Assembly (NCBI GenBank): GCA_963971405.1
Contig: OZ020489.1
Coordinates: 16,828,290-16,892,289, forward strand
Origin: Psococerastis gibbosa
Lineage: Eukaryota > Arthropoda > Insecta > Psocodea > Psocidae
DNA length: 64,000 nt
Reading direction: 5' to 3'
The notes below the pieces were generated by a model, which saw nothing but the letters and a program-made list of their open reading frames with translations, ran no database searches and was not told the DNA's origin. Positions 41,305 to 54,894 of this stretch are shown one piece after another; position 1 is the stretch's first letter, and each line of letters begins with the position of its first letter. The translations under genes were made by a program, and so were the position numbers.

Positions 41305-41510
41305 AGCATTGATGGCAAGGTTCCGCAGAAAAATTATTTTTGAGCAAATAATTCAAGAAAATTGAATATTTTTTTAGTGTTTGCCCACAGAACCAAACAA
41401 TCAAGGAGCAAGTGACCTATTAGGTTTTGTTTACATTAATAACGACTACAATATATGAGAATTTAAACAAGCCGTTTTTTGAGAAAAATATTTTTTAGCA
41501 AATATCTTTT
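41305..41510 (+). repeat. GACA-run dispersed repeat, copy 3 (5' part)
   Basis: AAGGTTCCGCAGAAAAATTA, CAATCAAGGAGCAAGTGACC and ACATTAATAACGACTACAAT match the 5' half of the copy at 33705. The 3' half is missing. Confidence 0.6.
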
Positions 41511-41754
41511 GAGCTTGCACTATTGTAATGGGAAATGTGAATTCAGAACTATTTGTCAACAAAGTATAATAGTATTTTCGGGAAATTTAGTCGGAATGTC
41601 TTCAACGGAAGCAGATACTAACCAAAAGGACGGGAATAGGATAGTGGCCAAGCCAAAAGAAGGGATCCGTCACGCGGTTTGATAAAACAACAACAAATGG
41701 ACTTTCAAGTATTTACCCCCTCCCTTTCGTAAACCATTAACGTTGATCCCTCCT

Positions 41755-42040
41755 GCTGGTGAACCTTCAGAAGCACTTACAGCACTGGAACGCTAGCGAC
41801 TCGTCTGGGCATGTACGTTATAAGAACCTTATGGGCCGATCTTCTTCAAGTTACAGCCGGCTGGCTGGTTGGCAGCAACATATGGCATCGATGCCTCGAC
41901 TCCCCTCGATCCTGGCACGTCCTCTTCAGCTCCACGTATGTATTGGCCCCTACATCCTCCATCACTTGCTGTAGATACTCTTTTCTCACCCAGGTCAGCC
42001 CAGGACCCGGGCATCCCAATAAGGCGTGACAATTCAAAAA
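41755..42040 (-). pseudogene. LINE C-terminal fragment
   Basis: The minus frame reads GCPGPGLTWVRKEYLQQ, then VMEDVGANTYVELKRTCQDR, ending shortly after SRHRCHMLLPTSQPAVT. The ELKRTCQDR..W/R pattern is the tail of an insect LINE ORF2. A short 3' region follows to the left. Confidence 0.5.
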
Positions 42041-42429
42041 GGGATTTTCGTCAAATGTTAGGACCTTTGCTTTGGATTGTCTCGCTGGCCCGGATCGGCC
42101 GTCTATGGGGCCTTTAGGTGGTCACAATCCAATCGTACCCCTCAACCAATGATAACTACTGCATTTGGCCTGGTCACATGAGAAAAATGCCAGTTACACG
42201 TACGGGGTCAACATAGTGTGTCAATCATGCTACAGGTTTATCACAACCAAGGAAAACAAACCATTTATTCTAATACTAAATAAAGATGGTCGTCTTGTTA
42301 CTACTATTACGGGCTATTTAATGTTGAAACAGGCAGAAAGTACATTTTTCCTCTTCAGCTTGCTCTACAATATTGCTCGTGGCTCTATTCATTTCCCTCT
42401 CAAATTGAGTCAGCCACTAGTTTTCTTTT

Positions 42430-42570
42430 AGGTAAAGCTCGATGAGTTGAAGGGGGGCCCAGCACGGGAACCATTCCTTTGGGATCCCCCTTCACAATTG
42501 TAAAACTATCTTATTATTAATTGTACACTTATGTATATAAATATACGATTTTCATTTCATTTCAGTTCGT
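42430..42570 (+). repeat. Probable retroelement 3' tail with TTTCAT repeats
   Basis: A short coding-like end, DELKGGPAREPFLWDPP, is followed by stop codons, AT-rich sequence with TATATAAATA and a (TTTCAT)n tail at 42552-42563. Family not identified. Confidence 0.35.
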
Positions 42571-43494
42571 TTGTCTTTCCAGAGGTACCGTGAAACCGTC
42601 TTTTTGTCATATACTGTGACAAAAAGCACATACCAGCTGTATTACTATGTATTCCTTACCATGGAACCTTCCAACTAGCTCATACGGTTCCACATAACTG
42701 AAAGTGTACGAGTGGTATAGAAGCAAACCGAGCCAAACCAACAAATTTCTGAAATTTAGCCATCAGATAAGAATAAAAATAGGCCAATAAGGGTCTGAGC
42801 ACAGGTAGAGGATGTCTTTTTAAATAGTTTCTTTTTTTAATGGCGTTTGTAAGTTGTATCTTCCTTTTACACCCGAGGATGTTGTGGTCAGCGTCATGTT
42901 TATGCGACTTGCAAATAAATACATCTAGAGAAATGGTCTTAAATGAAATTATGAGCGATTAAACACTCAACAACTTAAGTCTTTATGCCGATGTAGAATG
43001 GAAGCAATTATTTTATACTCACGAGAGGAAATAAAGCACGACCAGAAAAAATGTTAATGCCAGTTATGCCTTTCAAGAGCATGACGAAGAAGGTCGATGA
43101 ACCAAAACAATCGTGCCCAGTTATACATTGTAGCAAACCCGGTAGGTAGAGGTACCTACCGTTGCTTGGTAGGCTACCTAAACTTGGGGAAAATACGGTA
43201 GCAGCTACAATACCAGTCTACACCACATAATGAGACATTTATTTTGTAGCAGAACTGTACTGTTACTACAACTATTTAAATAACCAGTACGAGTGAAACC
43301 GTACATGCTTTCCTATTTATCAATTAGTATAGTAACCGAGATGGATAATATAAGTAGTTCCATGGTAAATAATTGTCCTGGGGTTAAATTTCGGTGGTTT
43401 TCTCGACTTTTTCAATCCCAAAGCATTGAATTCTTCAAAACCTTTGCTTTTGTTACTCTGTTTAACCCCATAAACATACGTATAGTTTAATAGT

Positions 43495-43925
43495 TAGGCA
43501 GAATCGATAGGAAGGTTCTACAAAATTCCTTTTAGCTATTTTTTTTTTAAATATAAAAATTGCGTCTTTTTTAAATTTTATTTCCCCCAGAACCAAACTA
43601 CGAAGGGGCAAGGTTTACATTAATAACGACTACAATATGAATTTAATGAAAATCATTGGAGCCGTCAAAAAAAAAATTGAGTTAGCCCAAAATATAAAAA
43701 AATTGTCTCGAGACATGAATTTTGTCAACCAGCAATGTCATAAAAATCCACCGAGTAGTTTGCCCACAAATCGACGAACAGACAGGCAGATCGGCATTTC
43801 TATAAAAACCATCATAAAAACTTTTTCTGGGTTCCTGGGATTTCAATACGAGTAAATCCACTGAAATCTCGAAATCGAACATTTCGACAATCACATTGCA
43901 TTCCTTATACGTAAATTGGAGAGTA
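43495..43925 (+). repeat. GACA-run dispersed repeat, copy 4
   Basis: Shows CAGAACCAAACTACGAAGGG, TTAGCCCAAAATA, GACAGGCAGATCGGCATTTC and GGGTTCCTGGGA in the family order. The GGCG hairpin copy D begins 25 bp after its end. Confidence 0.65.
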
Positions 43926-43949
43926 ATAGCGATTAATGCAGTTCTTTTA

Positions 43950-44077
43950 GGCGGGGTTTCCACATATGTCAATGGTAAATATGGTTTTGACGTGGTAGCA
44001 GACATTTTTAGTATGTCTTTAATGTCTGCTAAAACGTCAATACCACATTTACCATTGACGTATGTGGAAACCCCGCC
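43950..44077. mobile_element. GGCG hairpin MITE, copy D (TTA duplication)
   Basis: A 128-bp palindrome with ends GGCGGGGTTTCCACATA on both sides and arm TCAATGGTAAATRTGG. TTA at 43947-43949 and 44078-44080. The GGGGTTTCC form of the end is private to this copy and the nested copy F. Confidence 0.88.
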
Positions 44078-45920
44078 TTAGTAAAGGTTCGATTTCCTAC
44101 TTTAGCTTATGGGCCATTCTCAATTCTGACTCATGCTCTGGTTTATAACGCCATCCCTCGGTCAGTTATACACGAAGGCTAGTTATAGTCTGATGAATCT
44201 GGGCTCATGGGGTCGCTCTGAAAACGTGTCTTCAGCATCTACGATCGACATTTTCAGTGGCACTACGCAGTTTATAAGATAGTATCTCGGTCCTCGGAGT
44301 AACAAGTGCTACCAAGCCTCCGAGTCTACGTAGCCTAGTATCACTAAAGATGTCGACGAAACGTTTGGAAGCACATACTTTCATATACCCACGGCCCATC
44401 AACCCGGATTCTGCTGCTTTTTTATCTGACTCCAGCCGTCCAGCAATATTAGTATTTAGCATTTATCTTATTATTATATTAGTCATAGTCTGTCTCGAAT
44501 TAATCCACATCTTATACGTCTCACTCTTGCCTGTCAAAATCTCATTAAAAAAGTTTCATATTTCATAATAATCAGTGGCTGACGGAGTGACGGCAATAAA
44601 AATGTCATTCTGAGACCCATACAAACTAAAAACATTTGGCACTTAACACACCAGCTTATCTTTAGTGGGAGTTTGGTAGCCACCGTAATGCTTTGAAACA
44701 ACTTTTACTTCCTTTCAAATTTTAGTTAGTTTGTATAAGCCACACTCTATGAGCAGCAGTAATATAAAGAATATAAAGAAAGGGAAAGGATGAAGCGGAA
44801 GCAAAAACTTTCTGAATTCATAAATTAAAAATCAAGCTGTATTTTTGTACTCCCTAGTTAAACTTTTAAACTTTGTCTCTTTAACCCTAAATAAATACTA
44901 CGAAGCTATTGAATGAGTTGTAGCTTTCAATATACCTTCAAGTTTCAAACACTAAGTCTACGTGCTTTAACAACACGACTACCTAATTAAGAATTGTTTC
45001 ACAAGAAAGTTCATGACCCCAGCGAAACAACATACGATTACAATGCAATCTTATAGAAGGTGCCTTTACTTTTAAGTTTAACAGGCCAGTAGAGTAGGTG
45101 GGGCCATTAGTCTAAATATCCACATATAAATCTCAATTTGACAACTAACTATAGACCGCATACCACACGAAACAAATTACGAAATAACAGGAACACAAGG
45201 TTTTCGAAAAAAACCTATCAATCAATGCTCTGAACCTGAAGCAGTTAATACGTAATGATAATATTGAATATATAATGTGACGATATGAAACTATTATTTG
45301 AACGTATTGTAATCAGTGCACGTAACCAGACCACAATCGATCAATACTGTTTTAATTCAAATGCATTGGTTGAAAAACAGACACACCCTTTGTTGGGAGC
45401 CTCGGCAGTGATTTTACAGTCATTTTGGCCTCTCATTGAGGGATTAACACTTTACTGCCTGACAAGTAATTCAGCCTCACCAAATGCTGCATGTTTATGG
45501 ATGATTTGACCAAATAAAAATGAATTTACCTTCCTCTAGTAGAGAAGAAAACCTCTTCAGCTTGCAGAAACGGAAGACGTTTTAGCTCACGAGTGTGAGA
45601 CTACGAGAGAATAGACTCTACAGGGAAAGGACGCAGATATTTTTATTTAATGCCGCCCTCTCTCAAGATGAATTAAAAATACAATAACAAACTTTAAAAC
45701 CACAGTATTCACAGTTTACATTTGCTCAAAGCGACATTTGAAAATGAAATCCAGGAGAATTGAAAATGGCTGGGACAAGCGAGGACTGTGACATGAGGCA
45801 ACTAGACTGCTGTCAGTTAACAGCACGCGCACTGTATTACAATGCAGGCATAACCCGCTGTCTTAACTCTGAGCCGGGGTAATTGCAACACCCAATTTCC
45901 AAGCACAATCGGAAAGCTGC

Positions 45921-46258
45921 CATGAGCAAAGTTTCCCTCTATGCAGCATGAAAACACAATAAGGCTAGTTGAGAAACAGCCGCAATGCTTGACTTGTCGT
46001 AAAATAGTTTTTTTTTTTTTTGCAACCCCTATCCGGAGAATTATTCAGACCACTAATCATAGCAGCAGGGTGAATATTCTTCTTGATTCTGACACATGAG
46101 CAAAGTTCCCCTCTATGCAGCATGAAAACACAATAAGGCTCGTTGAGAAAGAGTCGCAATGCTTGACTTGTCATAAAATACTCTTTTTTTTGTGATCCCT
46201 GTCCGGATGTTCAATTATTCCGACAGCTGATCATAGCAGCATGGCGTATATTCTTCAA
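45921..46258. repeat. 174-bp tandem duplication (two units)
   Basis: CATGAGCAAAGTT..CCCTCTATGCAGCATG starts at 45921 and again at 46095. Units share AACACAATAAGGCT, CGCAATGCTTGACTTGTC, a T-run and ATCATAGCAGCA.GG. They differ by scattered substitutions and T-run length, so the event is not very recent. Confidence 0.8.
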
Positions 46259-48204
46259 ATTATACAGAAATAATGGTTTCCCCAAGCTATGGCAATGATA
46301 TAATTATGAAATGGTAGTCATCGCGAAAAAAAAATGGATCGCAATTGAGAGGACTACTTTTAATTGCCCCCCTCCTCCCCCTTGTCGTCTTTCGTTTTGA
46401 ATAACTGAAAGGCCTATTTCAAACCAAAACGTCAGTTCTCTTGCGCTAAGGGCGACTCTCTTTTCCTTCGCCCTCAGTACTCAGGGTCACTCCCATCATG
46501 TGCGGGCAAAGAAACGGTAGTCTGCAGAATATTGCATCCTTCCGCCATGCATTGCAAGGATAACACATGGTGGCGGACTGCAGCAACATGGTGGGACTGG
46601 CCCGGTGCTTTGAATAGAAAATACGGAAAATATGCGTAGTTGACAGCTTTCCATCATATAGTATACAGTATGTGTTTAGAGCAACGTTGTGAAAAGTAGC
46701 GAATTTCTTTGGCAACTAACGGCTATCTCAGAATGACAAAGAACAATGTGTGGCAGGATATAGCAGATCACTGACCCCATTCCCATGTGCGTGCGTCCAC
46801 TAGATTGTGAGAACACGGAGAAGAAAGAGGAGAAATTGAGAACACTCCAGTACATACGCACAAATTATTCTAGGAATATATACACGCCTCCTAGAGCCTA
46901 GAAAAAAACGGTACTGTTATACATTAGAAAACAGTGCACTCTGAAGGAAATAAACACGTCTTACTGTAATTTATGCGAATACGTTTTAACGGATGCTGTA
47001 AAATTTAAAAATAGCTACTACAACCTTAAATTATGGTCCAAATTATTACTTTTCTGCTTGACATGCCTTAATTGATTAAGTATTATGATTTTTGACTGAT
47101 AACCGGAATGAATAATAAAATTGTGAGTAATTGTACATTCGTCGTTACCACGTTTATACCCAGTCAAGTCTTCTAAATTATAACCTGTTGGTTTTGAAAG
47201 ACAATTTCAAAGTTCGACCGCCCTATTTAAATAGCCATGAGTGGGAACCTGCAAGAATCTGAAGGTCAGACTGTGTTATCGAAAGTTATGAATGAGCAAA
47301 TGTAGAGGTCCTGGATCAGTGCCAGTTAGCCTTCCACAAGTCACTTGAGAAAGGTAATGCATTGGACAAGCAACAGATCAATAAGCGCCATGACCCTCTC
47401 CCCCAAAGACAGGTTCAGCTGTCTTCTAAAAGCAAAGATATATTCACCTATATTTTCAAATCTATGCAGTACTGAGGTGCAATTGAAGGACTATTAAATA
47501 TATATACAATAATAAAAATATTATACTGAAAAAAAAATCTACCGACAAAATTTGATATTCTAAAACTTACTCCTATTATTTTTATCCTCAGTAAAAGTAA
47601 ATCCGTAGGTGAAGTGGGTAGGGATAAAAAAAAGGATTACATAACGCTAGGAAGAGAGAGACATACGTGGTGTTAATCCCCGCCCCGTTCCCCACCCGCA
47701 CGCCCCCATGTTCCTCTTCGAAGATTTCTGGATGGAAACCTGTTATGATTTTACTCAAGCCTGCTCCGTTCCCTTTCCATATCCCCTAATGAAGAGGGTT
47801 AAGGGTTCAAGACAGATTTTGGCAAAGTGAAAGTAAAGGCTTCAAATAATTAAATTACGCAGAGCAACGGAGCCCCAATTCCTTTTGATACACTTACATA
47901 AAGTATACTCAACCGTGCGCGGGCGCCCCGACCGACCCGCCGTTCAATTGTTTTGCACGTGAGCAGAATACATTTTCGCGTCTTTTAGCTGTCATCCCCC
48001 GAGTTTTTTGCTGCACTAATTTCATTTTTATTTTAACGCCATTGCCAATCTCTCTGTTTCATGGCTTTTTTGCAAAGAGCTTTTCTCTCTACATTTGATT
48101 TGATGCCTCTCATGCATGCTGTACAATATATCGGTTTTCATGCGTGGGTGTTATCTTACAGTTCTTAAACTAAGCTTGGAATATGTTTATATTTTTAGAC
48201 TCTT

Positions 48205-48600
48205 TCAATTAAACTCCATTTAATTTGGCATATCGTACAATAGCTATGGAGAACAGAATCAGTGCATTTGAAATGTGGGTATACAGACGAATGCTGCTGA
48301 TAACCTGGAGAGATCGTGTCCCTAATGCTGAGGTCCTAAGGTGAATGGATACAGAAGCCGACTTGGTGCTAGCGGTTAAGAAACGGAAAAGTATCGCCTT
48401 CTTCATGTAAGGGAAGATAAAAGGACTGCGGGCTTCCAGCTAAAGAAGAACTTCCTGGTTAAAAAACCTGAGGTAGTGGTTTGGCAAGGCACGACTTCCC
48501 TTATTTCCTTTTCAGAGCAGCAGTCTCCAAGGTCCGATTGCCGTGATGATCGTCAATCTTCGATAGAAGAGGCATTTAAGGAAGTAAATAAACGAAAATA
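48205..48600 (+). pseudogene. LINE ORF2 C-terminal pseudogene
   Basis: In order, with stops and frameshifts: MENRISAFEMWVYRRMLLIT, WRDRVPNAEVLR, EADLVLAVKKRKS, RRTSWLKNLR..WFGKA and MIVNLR. This is the post-RT tail of an RTE/Jockey-type ORF2. Further scraps of the same element are at 31455-31665 and 61263-61330. Confidence 0.7.
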
Positions 48601-51600
48601 GGTTAAAAATACCGCCAATTTATGTTTTTTCGCATTGACTACCAGCAATAAGTAATTTCATCCTATGTATTGCAACCAGCAGGAGGGGTCACGAACGAAG
48701 ACATCCAAATATAAAGATAGATTTTTAAAAAAATTAACCAAGCGATAGTGATCTATTTGAAAGACAATAGTTCAAGTTTTCTAAAGCCAAGTGATTTGCT
48801 ACCTCATTTCTTTAAAGCACGACAGACGCTTTTCCATATACCCCTCACCTGCATCAGGAAATTGAAACATAAATTCCCCACGCTAGTAGTTATTTCCATC
48901 AAGTGTAAGTTAACTTCAGCATCAGGATATTACATTTCAGTTACAAAATAGAAAACTTCGGTAGTTAGTGAATAGACAACTCTCGTTTAGAAAGTTTGAC
49001 AAATATAGACTTAAGGTGGAGATTTCAACATGTTTTGTAGGCAAGAAATTACCATGGATTTTTGACGAAATTAATTAATATTTCCATGGTCGTTCCATAA
49101 CCGCGAAGTTACGAAAGTGATCAGATGAAAAATTTATTAAAAAATGCTGGCTTTTGAGGGAAATTTACCTTTTCAAATCTCACAAATAAAGTGCATTAAT
49201 CCGATTTTATAGAATATTTGTAAATCAGTCGGGGAAATAGACTGCTGTTGGAGAAAGTTTTAATTTTTTATGAATTTTTCATCTCGCCGCTTTCATATCT
49301 TTGGCCTGTGGAACGAATAATTAATTAATTTAGTAGCAATTACATAAATACAAGCATTCCTTTTCAGCAAATAATTTCAGAATCTGCCCCATAAGTTCAC
49401 AGTTTGTGGTCAAAATATCAAGTCTTGAGAGTATCCACAGTGCTCTAGAGGTTAACAAACACAGCATCAGTGAAGAAATGACCTGAAGCGGTATGTCAAA
49501 CTGTAAATAACTCTGGTAAAACAGTAGGTGGACAGCGGGTATCAATTTAACGACTGCAAATCGAGAAGTAGTGGGCAGATTCGTTGTAGAAGGAGCAAAG
49601 GTGAAATCGAAGTCCATTAAAAATCCGATTTATTCCAGAAAACATAGTAAATTATATAGTTAGATTGAAAGACCACAACTGGATTGTGTAACTGCGAAAT
49701 AGTTCAGTCCGTCAATTGTAGCATCCCTTGTGCAGCCAGTTTCGCTCATTCCGAGGGGAAACCAGCAAAAGGAAATAAATAATATCATACTGGGCATATC
49801 GAGCAATTCGTGCAGGTTTCAATATGAATGGTTAATTCATCATTAGTATAAGTACCAGGTACAGCTCCCTAATGATGTTTTGTAGTTAATTTTTCGGCGC
49901 TTTATGCCCTGCGGGCTACGGGGGGTCGGCGGTACGGCATTAGTGCTTTCACAGCCCTCTATCTAGGGCATGGATTTTTAAACTCAAAATAATTTGACTA
50001 ATGATTATTTTTCCTGTCATGAGTTGAGTTTCCCTTAGAATTCAGTATCTCATATTGACCATTGCTCCATTAAAGAGATTGATGATTACGATTATAGACA
50101 GTAAATCCTTCACGTTACTTACCCTACGGAATTATTTGTTGAGAAGGACTTCCTATGGCCTTACAACCCACCCACTGAACGGAAAGGTGAAACCCTTACC
50201 TGAAAAAAATTAAGAAAAATTCATTAGTAATACAATAGGATCATTCATTCATCGTACAATAACCAACAGCATGGGACATTTTAATTACAGTAAATTAACG
50301 GATTATTCTGAATATGAGGCGATGTCTTCCAATTTAGGGCCATAATTAGTAATTAATAACTTTTGAAAATTAAACTTTAATCGAATATTACGACAATGGT
50401 GAGCCTCATGTTGTAATATAAGGCTATGAGTGTTCACTCATGGAAATCGCGGAAAAGCTATGTTACTATTAGCTTGTGGTAAATATACAAATTCTAACTG
50501 AGTTATTCCAAATATCCTTTTAAGCAAAGAGACCATAGCAACTACGCATTGTTATTTAATTTCGATAAAGTTTATTACAGTTTCGGTTGAGACACAATAT
50601 TTAAAAAATTAAAGAATAACAGATTCATTCATAGCGCTACAAGAAAACTTTGAACAGTACCACAATGTAGCCAAATTTCAGATCAACGAAAAAAATCCCA
50701 TAAACACCTACGCGGAAATAACTAGGACCGGCCAGATGGTGAAAGGCGAGAAGTAACCGCGTGGTTGGTGACCAAGTATGGAGGAAGATGTGCAATATCC
50801 GACCATTACCTCCACTGTTCAGCTTCGGCCTGAGATTTATAGAAAACTTAACATAAACTTACCCATAACCGTGGAGTTAAGAAAGTTAAAACCTGGAAAC
50901 TTTCTATACGTTATGGATAAGGAATACGGCCGCGGTCATGTTGGGTATGCTCCCTAAGCTAAATATAGTGTTAACTTTTATGGTTACGGTTGAGGTTATT
51001 AAGATGGTTATGTTAATTTTTTATAATCAGGCTTTACAATCACCAAATTCCAGACTTCCATTTTAGAAGCATGTTTAGAAAGACTTTTCAATCTGACAAT
51101 CAATTACCCAAAAAATCTGAAGTCTACCATTCCTGACCGATCTGTTCCACCAAGACAATCCAAATCGTATTGGGTGCAATGGAACGCTGGTCAATGATAG
51201 AAAATGGGACGTCGTAAAAAGTAAAAATCCAGTTTCTAGACTGTCCTGGTAAATTGGAGCCGTTTTTAATATTATGATTGTACGACATGAAACACATCTA
51301 TTTTTGGAAAATTCAAAAGCACATTCACCCCAATCATGGTTCCAAATCGGCCATTGAAAATAATCGCAACAGCCTCGACAATCCTACGATATAAGAAAGT
51401 TGCTGCAGATCCTTACTAACCATGTAGAACTTAGAAACTAGGGGTTTATTCAAGACAATCATATACCATATTGCTCACCTCAATGTTGCTTAGCAAAGGT
51501 GTAAAGCATCCAAGTAAAGATACTCCCTTTCACCACAGGAAACTCAGGAAAGTTAACGAACACACTGATCACGAGAACAATACTGACAACGAACAACTTT

Positions 51601-53405
51601 GCCATGGCAATAAATTTTAGCAAATGGTTAAGTAATATGATAACCGTGGCCATGAATATAGAAACGAAATTCGAACCTACGACTTCCTGACGTACAAGCC
51701 AGTATAAACTACGCCAGGTTTTTTATAGATGGGAAAAATGACAAAAGACAGCCTCACCATAGAAATCCATAAAACCGTTCCCTAATCATAAGCCATCAGT
51801 CCCCACCCTGTTTGAATATCTAATGGACCTGTCAAAAACGCTTCTAACCATTTCCGTCTGTTCTGAATCTGACAACTTTTCATAGAGAAAAATACGAAAT
51901 GTCGAAAGTAGGGTATAAGGGAATCAAAATCGGCCCATCAGTACTGTACCTCGAAAGTGTTGTGAAGTCAAAACCTCAGATCTTGCATTTCCCCGATATA
52001 ACTGACAAAGCCTGAGAAATATGCTGAGCACGTATATTTTCAACGGGGACAAGAGCATCGTTTAGAACTTGGGCTGCTATTGTGAGGAATGGCACTATAT
52101 GACCGAGACGAATGCACGGCACCAACACATGACAATAAGGCTGCCACAATACGAGACTAATTACTTCACCCCCATTCTTCCCAACTTCCTAACACACCTC
52201 AAGGGAGTAAAGTAATACTCCACCGCACCTAACGGCATAATAATCAAGTCACTATCAACGCCATATAGCTTATACAATCTCGTAAACCTATTTAAGGTTT
52301 AACTTACAGTGGACCCCAGCTAATTTGGCCCCTGTCTAATCAGACATGCCTATCACTCAAATCAAATTTATTAAAAAAAAAACATTTGCCTCAATTACAA
52401 TATTTCAATTCACAAATGGAAGGGAGCACAAGGGACAAGTCCTGTGCTGGGCCTTTGCAAATGTTAAAGTAAAATTAGTGTATTAAAGTATTGTATAAAC
52501 ATAAAATATTTAAATACTAAGCTCGATTGTATTGTAGTCAAAGGATATTGCCCCCATTACTCCGCCGAAATTATATTGGGATGGGAGAAAACTAACGGGT
52601 TGACCTTTGCCCTGCTGATTCCCAAAGAAACCCTCTAAGCAGTAGCTCACTACGTCAGAACACAAACATTGATGCATACACATGGCTTCAACAAGGCAGC
52701 AAAGCAAACTATAGCTTTTAACGAGGCAACACTTTACTATTGTATCCACAATACAACGCCATTCAAACTTACGTTAGCAGAAAGCTGGGAATGGCCAAAC
52801 GTAGATTTTAAATAGGTATTTCAAGAAAATAATACAATGGAAACTCTATTAATGCAGCACCTTTAGGCCAAAGCTGTGAATTCGAACACGGGAATAAAAA
52901 TGTGGTCACAAGAAACGGTTCTTCACCTCGTACACAACGCAATGTTTGAATCATTATACCAAAATGTATCACTCCTCACTTTCCCCTAATTTAATTTACT
53001 CTCCATATTACTGATTAGTTGGTAGAAGTGAGACACAAGAATAAATTGCCCCGTCAGTGTGAGTGGCAACTTTGGAGATTCACGGCAGAAATCCAAACTA
53101 TTGGGCAAATCAAAGCGAATGTCATACTGAAAAAAGGTATCTCTTACACGACACTCATATAAATCGAGGATTTGGATGGACAAAAGTAAATATAACGCGC
53201 GCAAGAAATTCATTTTTAAACTGAACCTATATCTATTGGACATAACGCACTCACCACGATGTTCCCTCTTAAGGGCCACTCCCTCCAAGTGTAGGAAAAC
53301 TATAATCTTTCGCCATTGTATTGTAAAATTATATAATATAAGCAGACTAAAACATAGAACGGAGTGCAGTATCACAATAGGATTACGTATACTTGCTGGA
53401 AGAAT

Positions 53406-53710
53406 CTAAAAATGGAATGCGTTTGAGGTTTGAGGAAGATAAGGATGAGATTTTTCAAAATTGAAACTCCTCACCGAAATTCGTGTAAATGGCCCCACCC
53501 CTAATGATCCTGCTTTATCTTTCTGCATCCAAGCATTTAACTCAAGCTGCAGTGCTTCCAGCATACCGTTATCAAATGGAACAGTGCTCACGACATGCCC
53601 CGGTAAGGTAATGACCGTCCGCAATGCCACACAGTTCCACCACCACGGAGATACAATCAGAGACGATGATGGCGCTATTATTTACTCTAGCAAAACCACG
53701 TTCTAACCGC
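53406..53710 (-). other. Unrecognised open frames on both strands
   Basis: The minus strand 53406-53630 encodes 74 residues with VALRTVITLPGHVVSTVPFD and LEALQLELNAWMQKDKAGSL. The plus strand 53461-53706 is also open (81 codons). The minus peptide is the more protein-like. I know no family for it, and no splice sites connect it clearly to pumilio. Confidence 0.25.
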
Positions 53711-54894
53711 CATTAACTACAGCAAATGCCGGTCAATTCCGCAAGACTGGACTGTGTACCAGTAACAGATTAAGGGACCTCTCTTCGTTTCGGTCAGTGA
53801 CTTAACAGTGCTTCAAACGCGGCATGTGTGGTTACAACAGAGAGTAAGTAGGGCGAAAGAAAACAAGCAAGCTGTCACTAGTTAAGGAAAGAAAGTCCTG
53901 GGAATGCAGCCTCCAGAGAATGAACTAGTGTGTTTGTATGTGTGTTGCCATCAACGGATCAAGTTTCCATGTAACGTAAAAGTACGTGACATCGGCTTAC
54001 TACGAGTAAATGCATTTTATTACTATAAAATAAATAAATAAATAGTTTTCAATATTTTCCTCCAGACCATTTTTGGTCATTTTATATGCACTGGCCTGGT
54101 TAGTAGAAGAAACGGACCACATAAAAGCGGTGTAGGGCGGATTCTACAAAAACTTCCAATGAAGTAGTCAAGGCAGCACACCATACAGTAATACAATATG
54201 TCTATATAGGGAAGCCTCATTCCCTTTTCTATAACAATAGGTACCAACCAAACTAGAAACAACTTTGTTCTAGTAATAGAGAACCTTCCAACTCCAACTT
54301 AACTAATAAAATTTGATTGCATTGCCCATATGGGCATTCTTCGACGGAATGAACACATTACAATTACTCCCGACAGATGAATGGGAGTTTAATGAGTGCA
54401 TGCACAACTAGTGAATAGACAGTTAATTCCGGTAATGAAAAGGCGATTAATTGCAAAGATAACGGAGAGTGGAGCCGCCTCTACAAATTGCCAGCTACTT
54501 TGCAATTTTGGAATTCATTTCTCGTTGCGAGCTGTTGGGTAAATCGACGACGTGGATGGCATAAAATTTATTCTCTGCATAAAAATCAAACATATTTTTA
54601 ATTACACTTTCTTTCGCTGCAGAGACACAGATTACATACTGCATTAACAAAGCACGTTCACTGATTTAGTTTAAATTAATGAGGTATTACTTAACCAATC
54701 TTCTTTTAAACCTGTCTTCGGCTCTAGGATAAAGAAGCTTTTGTCAGCTAGTACACGTAGTACGAAAGTTTCACGCATGAATTTAGACACTGTCAGCTGT
54801 ATTTTAATGATGTTTAGAGAAAACGAATAGGTACATGTATCAGTGTAAAGATTCTGGTCTCCTTCTAAAGGCACATCGTTGTTAGGCGCATATT

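Noticed and set aside
52314..52360. CAGTGGACCCCAGCTAATTT resembling a pogo/Tigger end
   Set aside because: There is no matching inverted end nearby and no TA duplication could be set. Too short to call.
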